Part shown: positions 1 through 9,202 of the stretch, in pieces
How the letters are laid out: each line of letters starts with the position of its first letter
Position numbering within the stretch: position 1 is the stretch's first letter
From: Methanosarcina vacuolata Z-761
GTDB taxonomy: Archaea > Halobacteriota > Methanosarcinia > Methanosarcinales > Methanosarcinaceae
Length of the DNA stretch: 64,000 nt
Direction: 5' to 3'
NCBI RefSeq assembly: GCF_000969905.1
Contig: NZ_CP009520.1
Span: forward strand, 1,860,001 to 1,924,000
The notes under the pieces: model-generated
Told to the model about the DNA's origin: nothing
Seen by the model: only the letters and a program-made list of their open reading frames with translations
Database searches by the model: none
Translations under genes and position numbers: made by a program

Positions 1-804
1 ATTTTCATATCAACTTTCTTTTTACCTATTTTGTTTTTTCGATTTTAGGTTTTTTCGGTTCTTTTCACGGAATCCTTCAAATTTTCCTGAGACTGCAAGC
101 CATTCAGAAGATTCAATTGATGAAAGTCACGAAATCTGAGTATGGAAACAACGGGTTCAAGTATAGAGAACCGGGAAATAGCAGTTGTTTTAATAGGTGA
201 TAGTATTTATTACGAGTATATTATATTAATTATCTTAATTCGTTTACACAATCATCAATTAATTATCTGAATCCGATTATATTATTTGTTATAACTAAAT
301 TTATATTAATTGAATAATTATAATACATAAATTATTTTAAGTAAATTATAGTAATCGTCAGCATATATTAATCAAACTCTCTTAATCGTATTATATTAAT
401 AATTTTAAGTAATTATATATCATTTCAAGTGATAATGTCAACCATTTTAAGTAATTATGTTAATCGTTTTAAGTAATTATGTTAATCATTTTAAGTAATT
501 ATGTGAATCATTTTAAGTAATTATGTTAATCGCTTCAAGTAATTATGTTAATCGTTTTAAGTGATTATGTTAATCATTTTAAGTGATTGCATTATTAATG
601 GCTCAGTACTATAAATGCTCAAGTATGCAGCTTTCAAGTATGCAAATATATAGTAGAAAGATATTCTGAAGAGGGATCGTAAAATGGATTGTGAAGATCT
701 CTTTCACCGGGAAATTGGAATACCTCCGAAGAGTTGCAGATTTACATTCTATATTATGTTCCGACATTAATATATTTACCTAGATAGATGTAAGAGCGGA
801 AAAA
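1..804. other. AT-rich intergenic region before tatC
   Basis: No gene is supported here. The stretch is very AT-rich and is dominated from about position 390 by degenerate copies of a 22-bp repeat, listed separately. A short duplicated segment with the core CAAGTATGCA occurs twice near 618-645. An ACTATAAATG segment near 608 could be a TATA element for tatC, but this is only a guess from composition. Confidence 0.5.
437..590. repeat. Tandem repeat, 7 copies of a 22-bp unit
   Basis: Seven head-to-tail copies of a 22-bp unit of the form GTTAATCATTTTAAGTAATT-AT, starting at 437, 459, 481, 503, 525, 547 and 569, with one to four differences per copy. More degenerate copies extend upstream to about 390. 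There is no spacer diversity, so it is not a CRISPR array. It lies in the leader region of tatC. Confidence 0.9.
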
Positions 805-1587
805 ATGAACTCACAGAACACAGGCAACAGACCAACAGCTTCTACCGAAAAAAACTCGGGGATGAACTCTTATCCTTCCGGTGTCCCGGGAGATAATGAG
901 GAACCTCTCATGGTTCACCTGTTAGAGCTCAGAAACCGTCTAGCAATCGTTTTGATCTGGCTCTGTCTGGGAATACTTATTGCTTTCCCATTTTCAGCAA
1001 AAGGGATGCTGATTGTCTGGAAGGAATTTATAAATACTGACTTTTACATGACGGCTTACTCACCTCTTGAATGGACCTTTGCGCGCCTCAAGCTCTGCCT
1101 CGTTTTTGCTCTGGCCACTTCAATCCCTCTGCTCTTCTACGAGCTTTACAGGTTTGCAGGCAAAGGACTTTATCCACATGAGAAGCGCTTTTTCCTCAAG
1201 GTCATTCCTCTATCCTTCCTGCTTTTCATCTTTGGGACCTCTATAGGGTACTTTATCGTCCTGCCTGTCATGTTCAAATACATTCTATTTTACTCGGGAG
1301 ACATGGCTACAGCGCAGCTTTCCGTTCAGGATACTCTCTCAGCAGTAACTACAATTCTGTCAGGTTTCGGAATTGTATTCCAGCTTCCCTTGCTTGTGAT
1401 TTTTGCCGTGAAAATGGGGCTTATAGAATACGAGACTCTTAAAAAGCAAAGGATACTGGTCTACAGTGTGATTATGGCAATTTCACTTTTCCTTTCGCCT
1501 GATCCTACATTCATTGCCCAGATCCTTGTGGCGTTTTTATTGGGAATTCTCTTTGAGTTCAGCCTGCTACTTATCCGGCTATTTTGA
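805..1587 (+). CDS. tatC: Sec-independent protein translocase TatC
   Basis: TatC is the multi-spanning membrane receptor that binds twin-arginine signal peptides of folded proteins. The 260-residue protein has the family hallmarks: a HLLELRNRL motif before the first membrane helix (about residues 38-46), a YELYRF segment followed by GLYPHEKRFF (about 112-130), and the conserved LSPDPTFIAQ segment before the last helices. Several hydrophobic helices follow, as expected for the usual six. The N-terminal 30 residues are polar and not conserved; the SD before this ATG is weak, so an internal Met near residue 20 is possible. Two tatA genes follow on the same strand, giving a complete Tat unit. Confidence 0.95.
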   Translation: MNSQNTGNRPTASTEKNSGMNSYPSGVPGDNEEPLMVHLLELRNRLAIVLIWLCLGILIAFPFSAKGMLIVWKEFINTDFYMTAYSPLEWTFARLKLCLVFALATSIPLLFYELYRFAGKGLYPHEKRFFLKVIPLSFLLFIFGTSIGYFIVLPVMFKYILFYSGDMATAQLSVQDTLSAVTTILSGFGIVFQLPLLVIFAVKMGLIEYETLKKQRILVYSVIMAISLFLSPDPTFIAQILVAFLLGILFEFSLLLIRLF

Positions 1588-1717
1588 TAGCTAGTTTGCC
1601 TATTTATAGGACCCTTTATTTTTAAAAACAGGTGTTTTTAAAAGGATCTCCGAACAAGCCAGTCCTACCGATCTTATTACAAGAACTTTTATATTTGATT
1701 GTTGATAATAACCAACA

Positions 1718-2170
1718 ATGATAGGCACACAGGAATTAATAGTAATTCTTATTGTAGCTCTCTTCCTCTTTGGGCCGCAGAAGCTTCCTGAGCTTGCACG
1801 ATCGTTAGGAAGTGCAATGGGAGAATTTAAAAAAGCACAGCGCGCTTCTGAGCTTGAGCTCAATCAATTTGATGCCTACACCAGAAAAGCTGCGAATACA
1901 GCTGCTTCTGAGGAAAAAGAGAAAGGGACGGAACAAAAAGATACTCCCAGCAGCAGTAAAAAAACAAACACCGATACAAAGCTGGAAACCGGTACAGAAT
2001 TGAAAACCGATACAGAGCTGAAAACCGATACAGAGCTGAAAACCGGTACAGAATTGAAAACCGATACAGAGCTGAAAACCGGTACAGACACGAAAATCGA
2101 TACAGATCTGGAAAACAAGCCGGAAGCCGGAAAATCTGTTTCTGAACAGGAAGAGCTCCGGAAAATCTGA
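1718..2170 (+). CDS. tatA: Twin-arginine translocase subunit TatA/E with repeat tail
   Basis: TatA forms the pore-like oligomer recruited by TatC. Residues 1-40 hold the membrane helix and the hinge/amphipathic helix typical of the family (FGPQKLPELARSLG, then GEFKKA). The tail is unusual: after residue 60 it is polar and contains about ten hexapeptides of the type TELKTD/TELKTG (roughly residues 85-130), coded by near-identical 18-bp repeats. No SD precedes the ATG; instead a TTTATAT stretch lies about 26 bases upstream, which would suit a leaderless transcript. Length is 150 residues against about 60-100 for most TatA proteins, and the repeat tail accounts for the excess. Confidence 0.92.
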   Translation: MIGTQELIVILIVALFLFGPQKLPELARSLGSAMGEFKKAQRASELELNQFDAYTRKAANTAASEEKEKGTEQKDTPSSSKKTNTDTKLETGTELKTDTELKTDTELKTGTELKTDTELKTGTDTKIDTDLENKPEAGKSVSEQEELRKI

Positions 2171-2419
2171 AATCCAGGATTAAATCGGGATAAAAGTAGA
2201 TAAACCTGAGTCGAAAACCAAAATGGGATAAATTTAATAAATATAAGAAGCAAAATAAAAACTATTAAATATATAAAATCTGCAAAATAGTAAATAAAAA
2301 TAGAAACTTTATATAACATAAAAAATCTTAGCTTAACTTATAGATATTTACAATTTTTAGATCATTATCACCTGCTGAATTATATTTATTTAAGAAAACG
2401 AAAAGCTTGAGGTTAAGCC

Positions 2420-2725
2420 ATGATAGGCACACAAGAACTCATAATGATTTTTGCAGTAGTTGTACTCCTTTTCGGAGCTACTAAACTTCCGGAGCTAGCC
2501 AGGTCCATGGGAAGTTCAGTGGGCGAATTTAAGAAAGCTCAGAAGGAATCCGAGCTAAACCTTAAAGAATTTGAAAAATCCATAACAGAACCCACAGCTC
2601 CAAAGAGCAAGGTACAGGAAACTGCCCAGAAACTTGGGATTGACATAAAAGGTAAGACCGATGATCAGCTTCTGGATGAGATCCAGAAAGCCGCAGAAAA
2701 ACCAAAAGAGGTCTCAGAACCCTGA
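2420..2725 (+). CDS. tatA: Twin-arginine translocase subunit TatA/E, second copy
   Basis: This is a second TatA/E paralogue of 101 residues, with an N-terminal helix almost identical in plan to the upstream copy (MIGTQELIMIFAVVVLLFG, then KLPELARSMG and GEFKKAQ). Its tail lacks the TELKTD repeats and ends in a charged helix. An SD-like GAGGT lies shortly before the ATG, unlike the upstream tatA. The 250-base gap between the two tatA genes suggests separate transcripts. Two TatA-type proteins could give TatA and TatB-like roles, although archaea usually manage with TatA and TatC only; that division is inference. Confidence 0.92.
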   Translation: MIGTQELIMIFAVVVLLFGATKLPELARSMGSSVGEFKKAQKESELNLKEFEKSITEPTAPKSKVQETAQKLGIDIKGKTDDQLLDEIQKAAEKPKEVSEP

Positions 2726-2879
2726 AAAATCCTGAAAAGTGAATTTCTTTTTTCTTTTCATGGCATTATTCCAGGTTTAACCTTTTTTAATGAAGCCTGT
2801 CATTTTTATTTTAACCGATATTTTTATTTTTTTCCCCGCCTGAATAAAGGTAGTGAAACAACTTAATAGGAGTGCTTTT

Positions 2880-3401
2880 GTGGCAGAACTAATCACTGAA
2901 GTAGACAAAAACGATAACGTTCTCGGGCTGCGCGAACGAGAGGAATTTTATTCGGGAAAGCATATCCACAGAGCTGCCCAACTTATCCTTCTCAACCCTG
3001 AAAATAAAATGCTTATCCAGAAAAGGGCACCTCAAAAACGGTGGTTTCCGGGCCGTTATACATATTCGGTAAGCGGTACTGTAGCAAATGAGTCTTATGA
3101 AGCCTGCATGGCACGGGAAATGCTTGAAGAAATAGGAATCTCGGTTCCCTTCCAAAAATTATTTAAAATTCCCTGTATCATCGAAAACAAAGGAGCCTTC
3201 CATATGGTATTTTCAGGCCTATGCTCGGAAAAAACTGCAAGCTTAATTCGGCCTGACCCGGAAGAAGCCGTATCTGTAGAATGGGTTGAACTTGAAGAAC
3301 TGCACAGGGCTGTCAAAACTGAACCTGAGAAATATACGCCTTCCCTGCGAGAAGGAATTATAAAAATTTTCCACGAAGGGTGCGAAAAATATATTTTTTG
3401 A
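2880..3401 (+). CDS. Nudix hydrolase, isopentenyl-diphosphate-isomerase-like subgroup
   Basis: Nudix proteins hydrolyse or isomerise nucleoside-diphosphate-linked substrates using a metal held by the Nudix helix. The box is visible as ESYEACMAREMLEEIGI, with the conserved REMLEE and G. The glycine that normally begins the motif is shifted by one residue (SGTVANE). The overall pattern, with HRAAQLILLN and KRAPQKRWFPG before the box, resembles IDI-like Nudix enzymes of the YfcD type; the true substrate is unknown. The start is taken as GTG at 2880 because AGGAG lies 7 bases upstream; an in-frame GTG at 2853 would add nine residues but has poorer spacing. Confidence 0.85.
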   Translation: MAELITEVDKNDNVLGLREREEFYSGKHIHRAAQLILLNPENKMLIQKRAPQKRWFPGRYTYSVSGTVANESYEACMAREMLEEIGISVPFQKLFKIPCIIENKGAFHMVFSGLCSEKTASLIRPDPEEAVSVEWVELEELHRAVKTEPEKYTPSLREGIIKIFHEGCEKYIF

Positions 3402-3416
3402 GATATAATTTTTTCT

Positions 3417-3570
3417 GGTATTTTATTCTTGGTATTTTATTCTTGGTATTTTATTCTTGGTATTTTATTCTTGGTATTTTATTCTTGGTATTTTATTCTT
3501 GGTATTTTATTCTTGGTATTTTATTCTTGGTATTTTATTCTTGGTATTTTATTCTTGGTATTTTATTCTC
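3417..3570. repeat. Tandem repeat, 11 copies of a 14-bp unit
   Basis: Eleven essentially perfect head-to-tail copies of GGTATTTTATTCTT fill most of the gap between the Nudix gene and the convergent amrS-like gene. Because 14 is not a multiple of three, the array reads through as open frames in more than one phase, coding a repetitive hydrophobic peptide; I regard those frames as artefacts. Confidence 0.95.
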
Positions 3571-3595
3571 ATCTATCGTTTGCTGAATAATCCGC

Positions 3596-4648
3596 TTAAT
3601 AGTCGTATTCACCCGGTGCATGTTTTGAACCGGCATATTCACCTACAATGGGAATGTGTTCCCCACATTTCGGGCAGGTTTTCTCAGGTGTGATCTCATA
3701 CTTTTCAATGTCGAAATAGCCACGCTTGATCAACATTTTTCCGCAGTTCGGGCAGAAAGTATTGTTGCGGTCACTGCCAGGAACGTTGCCCATGTAAACA
3801 TACTTCATTCCTTCTTCAGTTGCAATTTTACAGGCTTCCTGCATGGTTTTTACAGGCGTCGGGTAGAGGTCCTGCATCTTGTACTGGGGATGGAAACGAG
3901 TAAAATGCAGTGGAGTCTCAGGTCCGAGATTTTTATACACCCATTTTGAAAGTTCCCTTATTTCATCAAGGGAATCGTTTACACTTGGAATAATGAGGTT
4001 TGTAATCTCAACATGTATTCCAAGTTGTTTTGCAAGGGCAGAAGCTTCGAGCACAGGGGCGAGTTTTGCGCTGGCGACATCGTGGTAGAATTTTTCAGTG
4101 AATGCTTTGATATCGATATTCGCGGCATCCAGATAGGGTGCTATATTCCTGAGAGCATCAGGCGTCATATACCCATTTGTCACATAGATTGTTCCAAGCC
4201 CTGCCTCTTTTGCCATTTTCGCACACTCATAGGTATACTCGTGCCAGATTGTTGGCTCATTATAGGTCCAGGCAATGGAGCTTGAACGTGAGAGAAGCGC
4301 CCTTTCAACAAGTTCTTCAGGTGGAATATCCATTGTGTAAGCATCTTCCAGGCAGACCTGAGAAATTGACCAGTTCTGGCAGTGCTTACATCGGAAATTG
4401 CACCCTATTGACCCGACAGAATGAACATAAGACCCTGGATAAAAGTGATAAAGAGGTTTTTTTTCGACAGGGTCAACAGCCTCGCTTGAGACCGTCCCAT
4501 AAATAAGAGTATATAGTTTTCCGTCCCTGTTTTCCCGGACTCCGCAAAAGCCCCTTTTTCCCTGGGAAATTTTGCAACTATGGGCACAGAGCTTGCAGTG
4601 TACTTTATTATCTCCGATTTTCTCGTAGAGCATGGCTTCTTTTATCAC
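3596..4648 (-). CDS. amrS: AmmeMemoRadiSam-type radical SAM enzyme (AmrS-like)
   Basis: This belongs to the radical SAM family once annotated as pyruvate-formate-lyase activating enzyme and now named AmrS, which occurs with the MEMO and AMMECR1 families. Counting from the longest open frame (354 residues, ATG at 4660), an N-terminal CKLCAHSC motif lies at about 22-29, the radical SAM cluster motif CNFRCKHC at 87-94, and a C-terminal zinc-ribbon-like pair (CPNCGK and CPKCGE) near 308-335. I prefer the GTG at 4648, which has GGGGAT four bases upstream; ATG at 4660 has no SD and ATG at 4633 is also possible. The MEMO and AMMECR1 partners are not in this window, so the substrate stays open. Confidence 0.88.
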   Translation of the reverse strand: MIKEAMLYEKIGDNKVHCKLCAHSCKISQGKRGFCGVRENRDGKLYTLIYGTVSSEAVDPVEKKPLYHFYPGSYVHSVGSIGCNFRCKHCQNWSISQVCLEDAYTMDIPPEELVERALLSRSSSIAWTYNEPTIWHEYTYECAKMAKEAGLGTIYVTNGYMTPDALRNIAPYLDAANIDIKAFTEKFYHDVASAKLAPVLEASALAKQLGIHVEITNLIIPSVNDSLDEIRELSKWVYKNLGPETPLHFTRFHPQYKMQDLYPTPVKTMQEACKIATEEGMKYVYMGNVPGSDRNNTFCPNCGKMLIKRGYFDIEKYEITPEKTCPKCGEHIPIVGEYAGSKHAPGEYDY

Positions 4649-4804
4649 AGCAATCCCCATTTAGAAATTGCTTTACAGCATAATAATGTTGCTGTTTCAT
4701 ATTTTTCCAGTTTTTCGGGAAGAAATGGTCAACTTACGGGTAAGTTTCTGCACCTGGTAATACTATCTGGAACAATAGGGTTTAAAACAAAGCTATCCGA
4801 AAAA

Positions 4805-4969
4805 AGCGATCTGGAACAAAGTGATCTGAAACAAAGTGATCTGAAACAAAGTGATCTGAAACAAAGTGATCTGAAACAAAGTGATCTGAAACAAAGTGAT
4901 CTGTAACAAAGCGTTCTAGAACAAAGCGACCTGAAACACAACGGTCTGGAACAAAGCGATCTGAAACAA
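4805..4969. repeat. Tandem repeat, 11 copies of a 15-bp unit
   Basis: Eleven copies of a 15-bp unit AGTGATCTGAAACAA lie between the histidine kinase stop codon and the start of the amrS-like gene. The central five or six copies are identical and the outer ones drift (for example AGCGTTCTAGAACAA). As 15 is a multiple of three the array is open in several frames, but no start, SD or non-repeat coding sequence supports a protein. Confidence 0.93.
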
Positions 4970-5009
4970 TCTCATGCTTTGATGCCATTGCCTGTGCAGA
5001 AAAAACAGT

Positions 5010-7481
5010 TTAAAATTTGTTTTCCACTTTGAACCTCATGCTGAACTCGGTTCCGTTTTCTTTCTTCAGTTCGATTTCGCCTTCCAGCTGATTAACCAGA
5101 ATGCTTACCAGTTGCAGGCCAAGGGTTTCAGGATTTTCGAAGTTTATGGTTTCCGGGATACCTTTCCCGTTATCCGAGACCGTAAGGTTAAATTCTGTAC
5201 TTTTGCCTTCCGGACCTTTCTCTTCTTTGAGGCATCCGGACTCGTTGTTTCTGGAAAGTCTGATCCGAATTTCTCCGTTTTTCCCGTATGGAAACGCATG
5301 CTTCAGGGAATTTGAGACAAGTTCATTGACAATTAGCCCTAAAGGCACAGTAATATCCATGTCAAAGAAAATATCCTCCTCCAGCTCCGTTTTGAGACTA
5401 ATAGCTGCATCTCCAAGCCTGTAAGTCTGGAAAAGGTTGTCGATGAGTTTCTTAAGATACGGTGAAAAGTTAAGCTTCTCAGTTCCTTCTCCTTCATGCA
5501 ATTCCTCATGGATTAGAGCAATGGAGATTACCCGGTCCTGGCTTTCCCTGAAGGCTTCAAGGACCTCAAAATTCTTAACGCATTCCATGCTGTTGAACTT
5601 TTCAGCCTGGAGGTCCAGCAGGGAGGAAATTACCTGGAGATTGTTCTTGATGCGGTGGTGAATTTCTCTCTGGCGGGCAATTTTAATGTTCGCAAGAAAT
5701 TCCTCGGTTTCCTTCCTTTCGGTTATGTCGTAAATCGTGCCCTGATAGTATTTCGGTTTCCCATCTTTTCCCAGGACTTTCTGGTAAATTTCGTGTAACC
5801 ATCGGATTTTTCCGTCCCTGTGTATTATGCGAAAATCAACTTTAGTGTGTTTTATAAAAGGTGAATTCCGAATCCTTTCCTCTTCTTTGAGGAGTAAAGG
5901 CAGATCCTCAGGAAGGATTATCTCTTTCCACTTAGCCCTGGACATAAGTTCTTCTTCGGTATGTCCTGTGATCTCTTCAACAGCTCCGTTCATGAATATG
6001 GGAATGAAATTCTTGTCTGTCTGGAAAGCAATCCCCTGAAAATTCTGTATGAGAGAACGATATTTCATTTCACTCGCTTCAACTTTTTCCAGCGTGCATT
6101 TCCATTCTGTGATGTCTTTCATCACACCAATAGCCCTGTAAACTTTCCCCTCGTCATCTTTTAGCCAGACGCCCCGGGCTTCAACGTATATATATTTTCC
6201 ATCTTTCTTCCTGAACCTGAACTCTGCATGAATTCTCGCTTTTTTCTTGAAGAAGTTCTCCATACTTTCAATCGTCTCGGTCCTGTCTTCAGGGTGAAGA
6301 TGCTCTATCCAGAACGATTCATTAAAGTTTTTAAACTCTTCAGGAGAGTATCCTGTTACTTCCCGGATGGCTCCTGCCCATTCTACTTCGTGTGTATCGG
6401 GCCTGAAATCAAACACTAATTGCCCTGTCTGCTCGGTTGCGGTGCGGTATCTTTCCTCGCTTTCTTGCAGGCTTTTGCTGGCAAGTTTCTGTTCTGTTAT
6501 ATCTTTTACTACTCCAGTGACCCTGCTGATACTTCCGCTTGAGCCCAGTATATCGGTTCCGCTTTCCTCAAGATAAGCATAGTCGCCGTTCTTTTTTCGG
6601 AACCGGTATTCCAGATGGAAGTTTACCCCGTTTTTCATATGGTTTTCATTGTTTATCCAGAGCTTATACCTGTCCTCAGGGTGAACGTATTCCATCCATG
6701 AGTTCACACCTGCATCTTTTAATTCTTCAGGCGTGTATCCCGTAACTTCTTCAACCGAGCCGAGCAAGTCTACTTTATCAGCCATCATGTCGCAATTGTA
6801 TACCATGTGCCCTGTTTTTTCCAGAATGGTCTTGTACATTTTCTCATTTTTCTTAATTTGTTCATTCAATTTATTTTTGGAACTAAGGCTCTCTTTCAGA
6901 ATGTTTTCAGTCTTTCTGAGCTCGGTTATATCCTGCATTACAGTAATAATCCCAATAGTCTCCCCATTCTCGTCGCATAAGGCTGATTTATTTAAAATAA
7001 AAGTTTTTGTTGTCCCGTCCGCAACTATGAGTTCCTGTTCTAAGGTTCTCGTTCCACCATGATTCAGGATTTCATTTTCGATTTGGGCCCATTCGTTACA
7101 TCTTTCCAGGAGGTCCCTCTTTTTTACAATATATTTTCTGGGACTCTCTATAAATTTCCGGACGAGTTCGCGGAGTGTTCTCCCGATAATCTTTTCTTTT
7201 GGAAGGCCAAGCATCTTCCTTGAATGCGCTTCATTTACTAGAAGGAAAACACCATTTTTATCCTTGTATGAAATAGGATTGACCATAGTGTCAAGTATAT
7301 TTTCTATAATATGAGGACTATCCAGAAAAATAAGACCTGAGATCTTGCTTTTTTCACCAGATACTTGAACCTGGCTACAAGCCACATTATTTGAGGCTTT
7401 TAGCTTGTTTGTCTTTTTATCTTCGTTTACCAGTGCTGTCGTTCCTTCCTGACATTCTGGTTCTTCATCATAGTCCTTCAT
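5010..7481 (-). CDS. Cytoplasmic sensor histidine kinase with four PAS domains (HisKA_2 type)
   Basis: A two-component sensor kinase of 823 residues from the preferred start. Four PAS/PAC modules follow one another (about residues 55-190, 215-330, 340-455 and 465-590), each ending in the usual DITE-type PAC motif. Then come a HisKA_2 phosphoacceptor region with REIHHRIKNNLQ and a C-terminal HATPase domain with the N-box GLIVNELVSNSLKHAF and the G1 box DNGKGIPE. No membrane helix is visible, so it probably senses an intracellular signal such as redox state or a ligand. ATG at 7481 has GGGGAAG just upstream; a longer frame from 7523 lacks this. No response regulator is adjacent. Confidence 0.93.
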   Translation of the reverse strand: MKDYDEEPECQEGTTALVNEDKKTNKLKASNNVACSQVQVSGEKSKISGLIFLDSPHIIENILDTMVNPISYKDKNGVFLLVNEAHSRKMLGLPKEKIIGRTLRELVRKFIESPRKYIVKKRDLLERCNEWAQIENEILNHGGTRTLEQELIVADGTTKTFILNKSALCDENGETIGIITVMQDITELRKTENILKESLSSKNKLNEQIKKNEKMYKTILEKTGHMVYNCDMMADKVDLLGSVEEVTGYTPEELKDAGVNSWMEYVHPEDRYKLWINNENHMKNGVNFHLEYRFRKKNGDYAYLEESGTDILGSSGSISRVTGVVKDITEQKLASKSLQESEERYRTATEQTGQLVFDFRPDTHEVEWAGAIREVTGYSPEEFKNFNESFWIEHLHPEDRTETIESMENFFKKKARIHAEFRFRKKDGKYIYVEARGVWLKDDEGKVYRAIGVMKDITEWKCTLEKVEASEMKYRSLIQNFQGIAFQTDKNFIPIFMNGAVEEITGHTEEELMSRAKWKEIILPEDLPLLLKEEERIRNSPFIKHTKVDFRIIHRDGKIRWLHEIYQKVLGKDGKPKYYQGTIYDITERKETEEFLANIKIARQREIHHRIKNNLQVISSLLDLQAEKFNSMECVKNFEVLEAFRESQDRVISIALIHEELHEGEGTEKLNFSPYLKKLIDNLFQTYRLGDAAISLKTELEEDIFFDMDITVPLGLIVNELVSNSLKHAFPYGKNGEIRIRLSRNNESGCLKEEKGPEGKSTEFNLTVSDNGKGIPETINFENPETLGLQLVSILVNQLEGEIELKKENGTEFSMRFKVENKF

Positions 7482-7927
7482 TTTTCTTCCCCAGAGTTTC
7501 TCGAAAATCAAGTTTTTTGGCACTCAAATTAACAGATAGGCTCTATGTTTTTAATGGACGGAATATCTGGTTAAATAAATATTGATAAAGTTAAAACAAG
7601 TTTCCTGATGTTTTCTATGTTCAATTTACAATAAATCAATAAATTAAATTACATTTCATGATAATTAATAGTTATCTCTTCAGGAAAGAAAGGAAAAAGT
7701 AATTTTTGAAATTCGGAAATAATAAAAAAGTAACTGAGAAAAAAGTAATCTTCTTCAGGTTGTCTCAAAACTCGACCCGTTTCTACAATTGGGTAATTGG
7801 AATTGTTGACTTTAAATTCAGATCGAAGATTATTCTGAAATTCAGGTATTTATTTGCCTTGAAGTATAGTACATTATCCTATTTGTAGAATCAAATGTAG
7901 TTTTGAGACAACTTGTTCCTGCAAATT
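7482..7927. other. Intergenic region with a MITE
   Basis: No gene is supported. Apart from the 154-bp inverted-repeat element listed separately, the sequence is AT-rich. It includes the presumed promoter of the histidine kinase gene. Confidence 0.5.
7759..7912. mobile_element. MITE-like element with 14-bp terminal inverted repeats
   Basis: A 154-bp segment begins with GTTGTCTCAAAACT and ends with its exact reverse complement. It has no coding capacity. The termini resemble the end of the IS1182-type remnant near 42748-42761 (GGGCTGTCTCAAAA), so it may be a non-autonomous derivative of a related IS. No clear target duplication is visible. Confidence 0.7.
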
Positions 7928-9202
7928 TCAGGTTGCTTTCCGTGCAAACACAATCCTTGAACCGTCCGTCATGTCAAGAGCACGGAAGACTTCAAGCCCA
8001 TAATTGTCAAGCAGCTCTATATACTCATTAAAGGGGACGCTATTTTCGAAACTGTAACCTGATCCTCCTTTTTTCACACCTTCAAAAGTCCAGAGGTTCC
8101 AGTCAAGGCTGAGAAGTGGGCTTGATTTTATTTTTTCGTCAGGCATCTGCCTGGTTACGAAAATGCCTCCAGGGTTTAAGGCTTCCGAAAGCTTGGGGAC
8201 AAGGGAAGGCACTTTTCCGCCGGGGTTAAAGGAAGAAAAGATAAGGTCATAGCCACTTCCGATTTCATCTTTAAAAAAATCTCCCGGAATTGTACTCACT
8301 CTTGAAGCCCCATATTTCTCGATGAAATATCCTGTTTCGCCAGTAACGGGTGGAAGGTCGAAAACAAAAGCCTGAAGGTCTTCATTCAGCTTTGAAAAAG
8401 CGATTGCATAAAGCCCATGCCCCCCTCCTATGTCAAGCAGCCTTTTGACATTTGTAAAATCAACATTTTCCATGACAACAGTTACAGTTTCCTGAAGCAG
8501 ACCACAGCGTGCGTTTTCAGCCATACAGTGGACAATTTCCCCAAAAAAAGGCCCTTTCTCGACAATATCGGGCCCCTGCTTCATAATCTGAGGAATGCGA
8601 GCCCAGCGTTCAACATTTCGAATCCTTTCGGCAAGGTAATGCTGCTGAGAAAACGGAGAACTTTCCATGAGATAAGTTGCACTGAGTTCAGAGACAAGGT
8701 ACACTGCCTCGCCACTCTTTGTTCCATTGTCATGGTCCTCAGATCCGGTTTCGGATTTACCGTTATCTTGACTGGCGACTGCATCTATTTTTCCAATCTG
8801 CGCCTTCTCTTCTTCCTTACCCATTCCCTCCTCAAATCTGTCAAGGAACCCGAGACTATGGAGGGCTTCACAGAAATGAGGCATGAGCAGAGGATCACAG
8901 CCAAGTTTTTCAGCCAGGTCCTCTGCTGACAAAGGAGATTTAAGTGCTTCAAACACTCCGAGCTCAAGAGCCGAAACAATCAGCCTGTATTCTTTTAAAC
9001 CCTGAATTGAAGAATCCATAAACTTAAAAAAGCGATCGAAATCGATCTCAGGCTTTTGCATTAAATCCAGAATTTTTCCAGCCTCTTCTTCATTTTTAAG
9101 CTTTACACTGGGGTCAAATTCATTTTCTAATCTGTTTTTATCTGTATCCTGTGCATTAACTTCAGTATCAGGTTCTGCTTTATCATCAATTTTACTTTCC
9201 AT
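7928..9202 (-). CDS. SAM-dependent methyltransferase with dimerisation domain (O-methyltransferase fold)
   Basis: A 424-residue protein with the plan of plant/bacterial O-methyltransferases: a charged, poorly conserved N-terminus (1-60), a winged-helix dimerisation region (about 65-140, containing ALELGVFEALKSPLSAEDLA), and a Rossmann SAM-binding domain with motif I LLDIGGGHGLYAIAF at about 255-270 and the later segment ALNPGGIFVTRQM. An insert around residues 140-165 is acidic and repetitive. AGGAGAT precedes the ATG. The acceptor substrate cannot be deduced; such proteins in methanogens have been linked to small-molecule and cofactor methylation. Confidence 0.85.
   Translation of the reverse strand: MESKIDDKAEPDTEVNAQDTDKNRLENEFDPSVKLKNEEEAGKILDLMQKPEIDFDRFFKFMDSSIQGLKEYRLIVSALELGVFEALKSPLSAEDLAEKLGCDPLLMPHFCEALHSLGFLDRFEEGMGKEEEKAQIGKIDAVASQDNGKSETGSEDHDNGTKSGEAVYLVSELSATYLMESSPFSQQHYLAERIRNVERWARIPQIMKQGPDIVEKGPFFGEIVHCMAENARCGLLQETVTVVMENVDFTNVKRLLDIGGGHGLYAIAFSKLNEDLQAFVFDLPPVTGETGYFIEKYGASRVSTIPGDFFKDEIGSGYDLIFSSFNPGGKVPSLVPKLSEALNPGGIFVTRQMPDEKIKSSPLLSLDWNLWTFEGVKKGGSGYSFENSVPFNEYIELLDNYGLEVFRALDMTDGSRIVFARKAT

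Noticed and set aside
3380-3693. Open frames coding repetitive Phe/Leu/Trp-rich peptides
   Set aside because: They arise from the 14-bp array and contain no sequence outside it that looks coding.
4805-4969. Tandem arrays as CRISPRs
   Set aside because: Here and in the other arrays units are 7-24 bp and follow each other without spacers.
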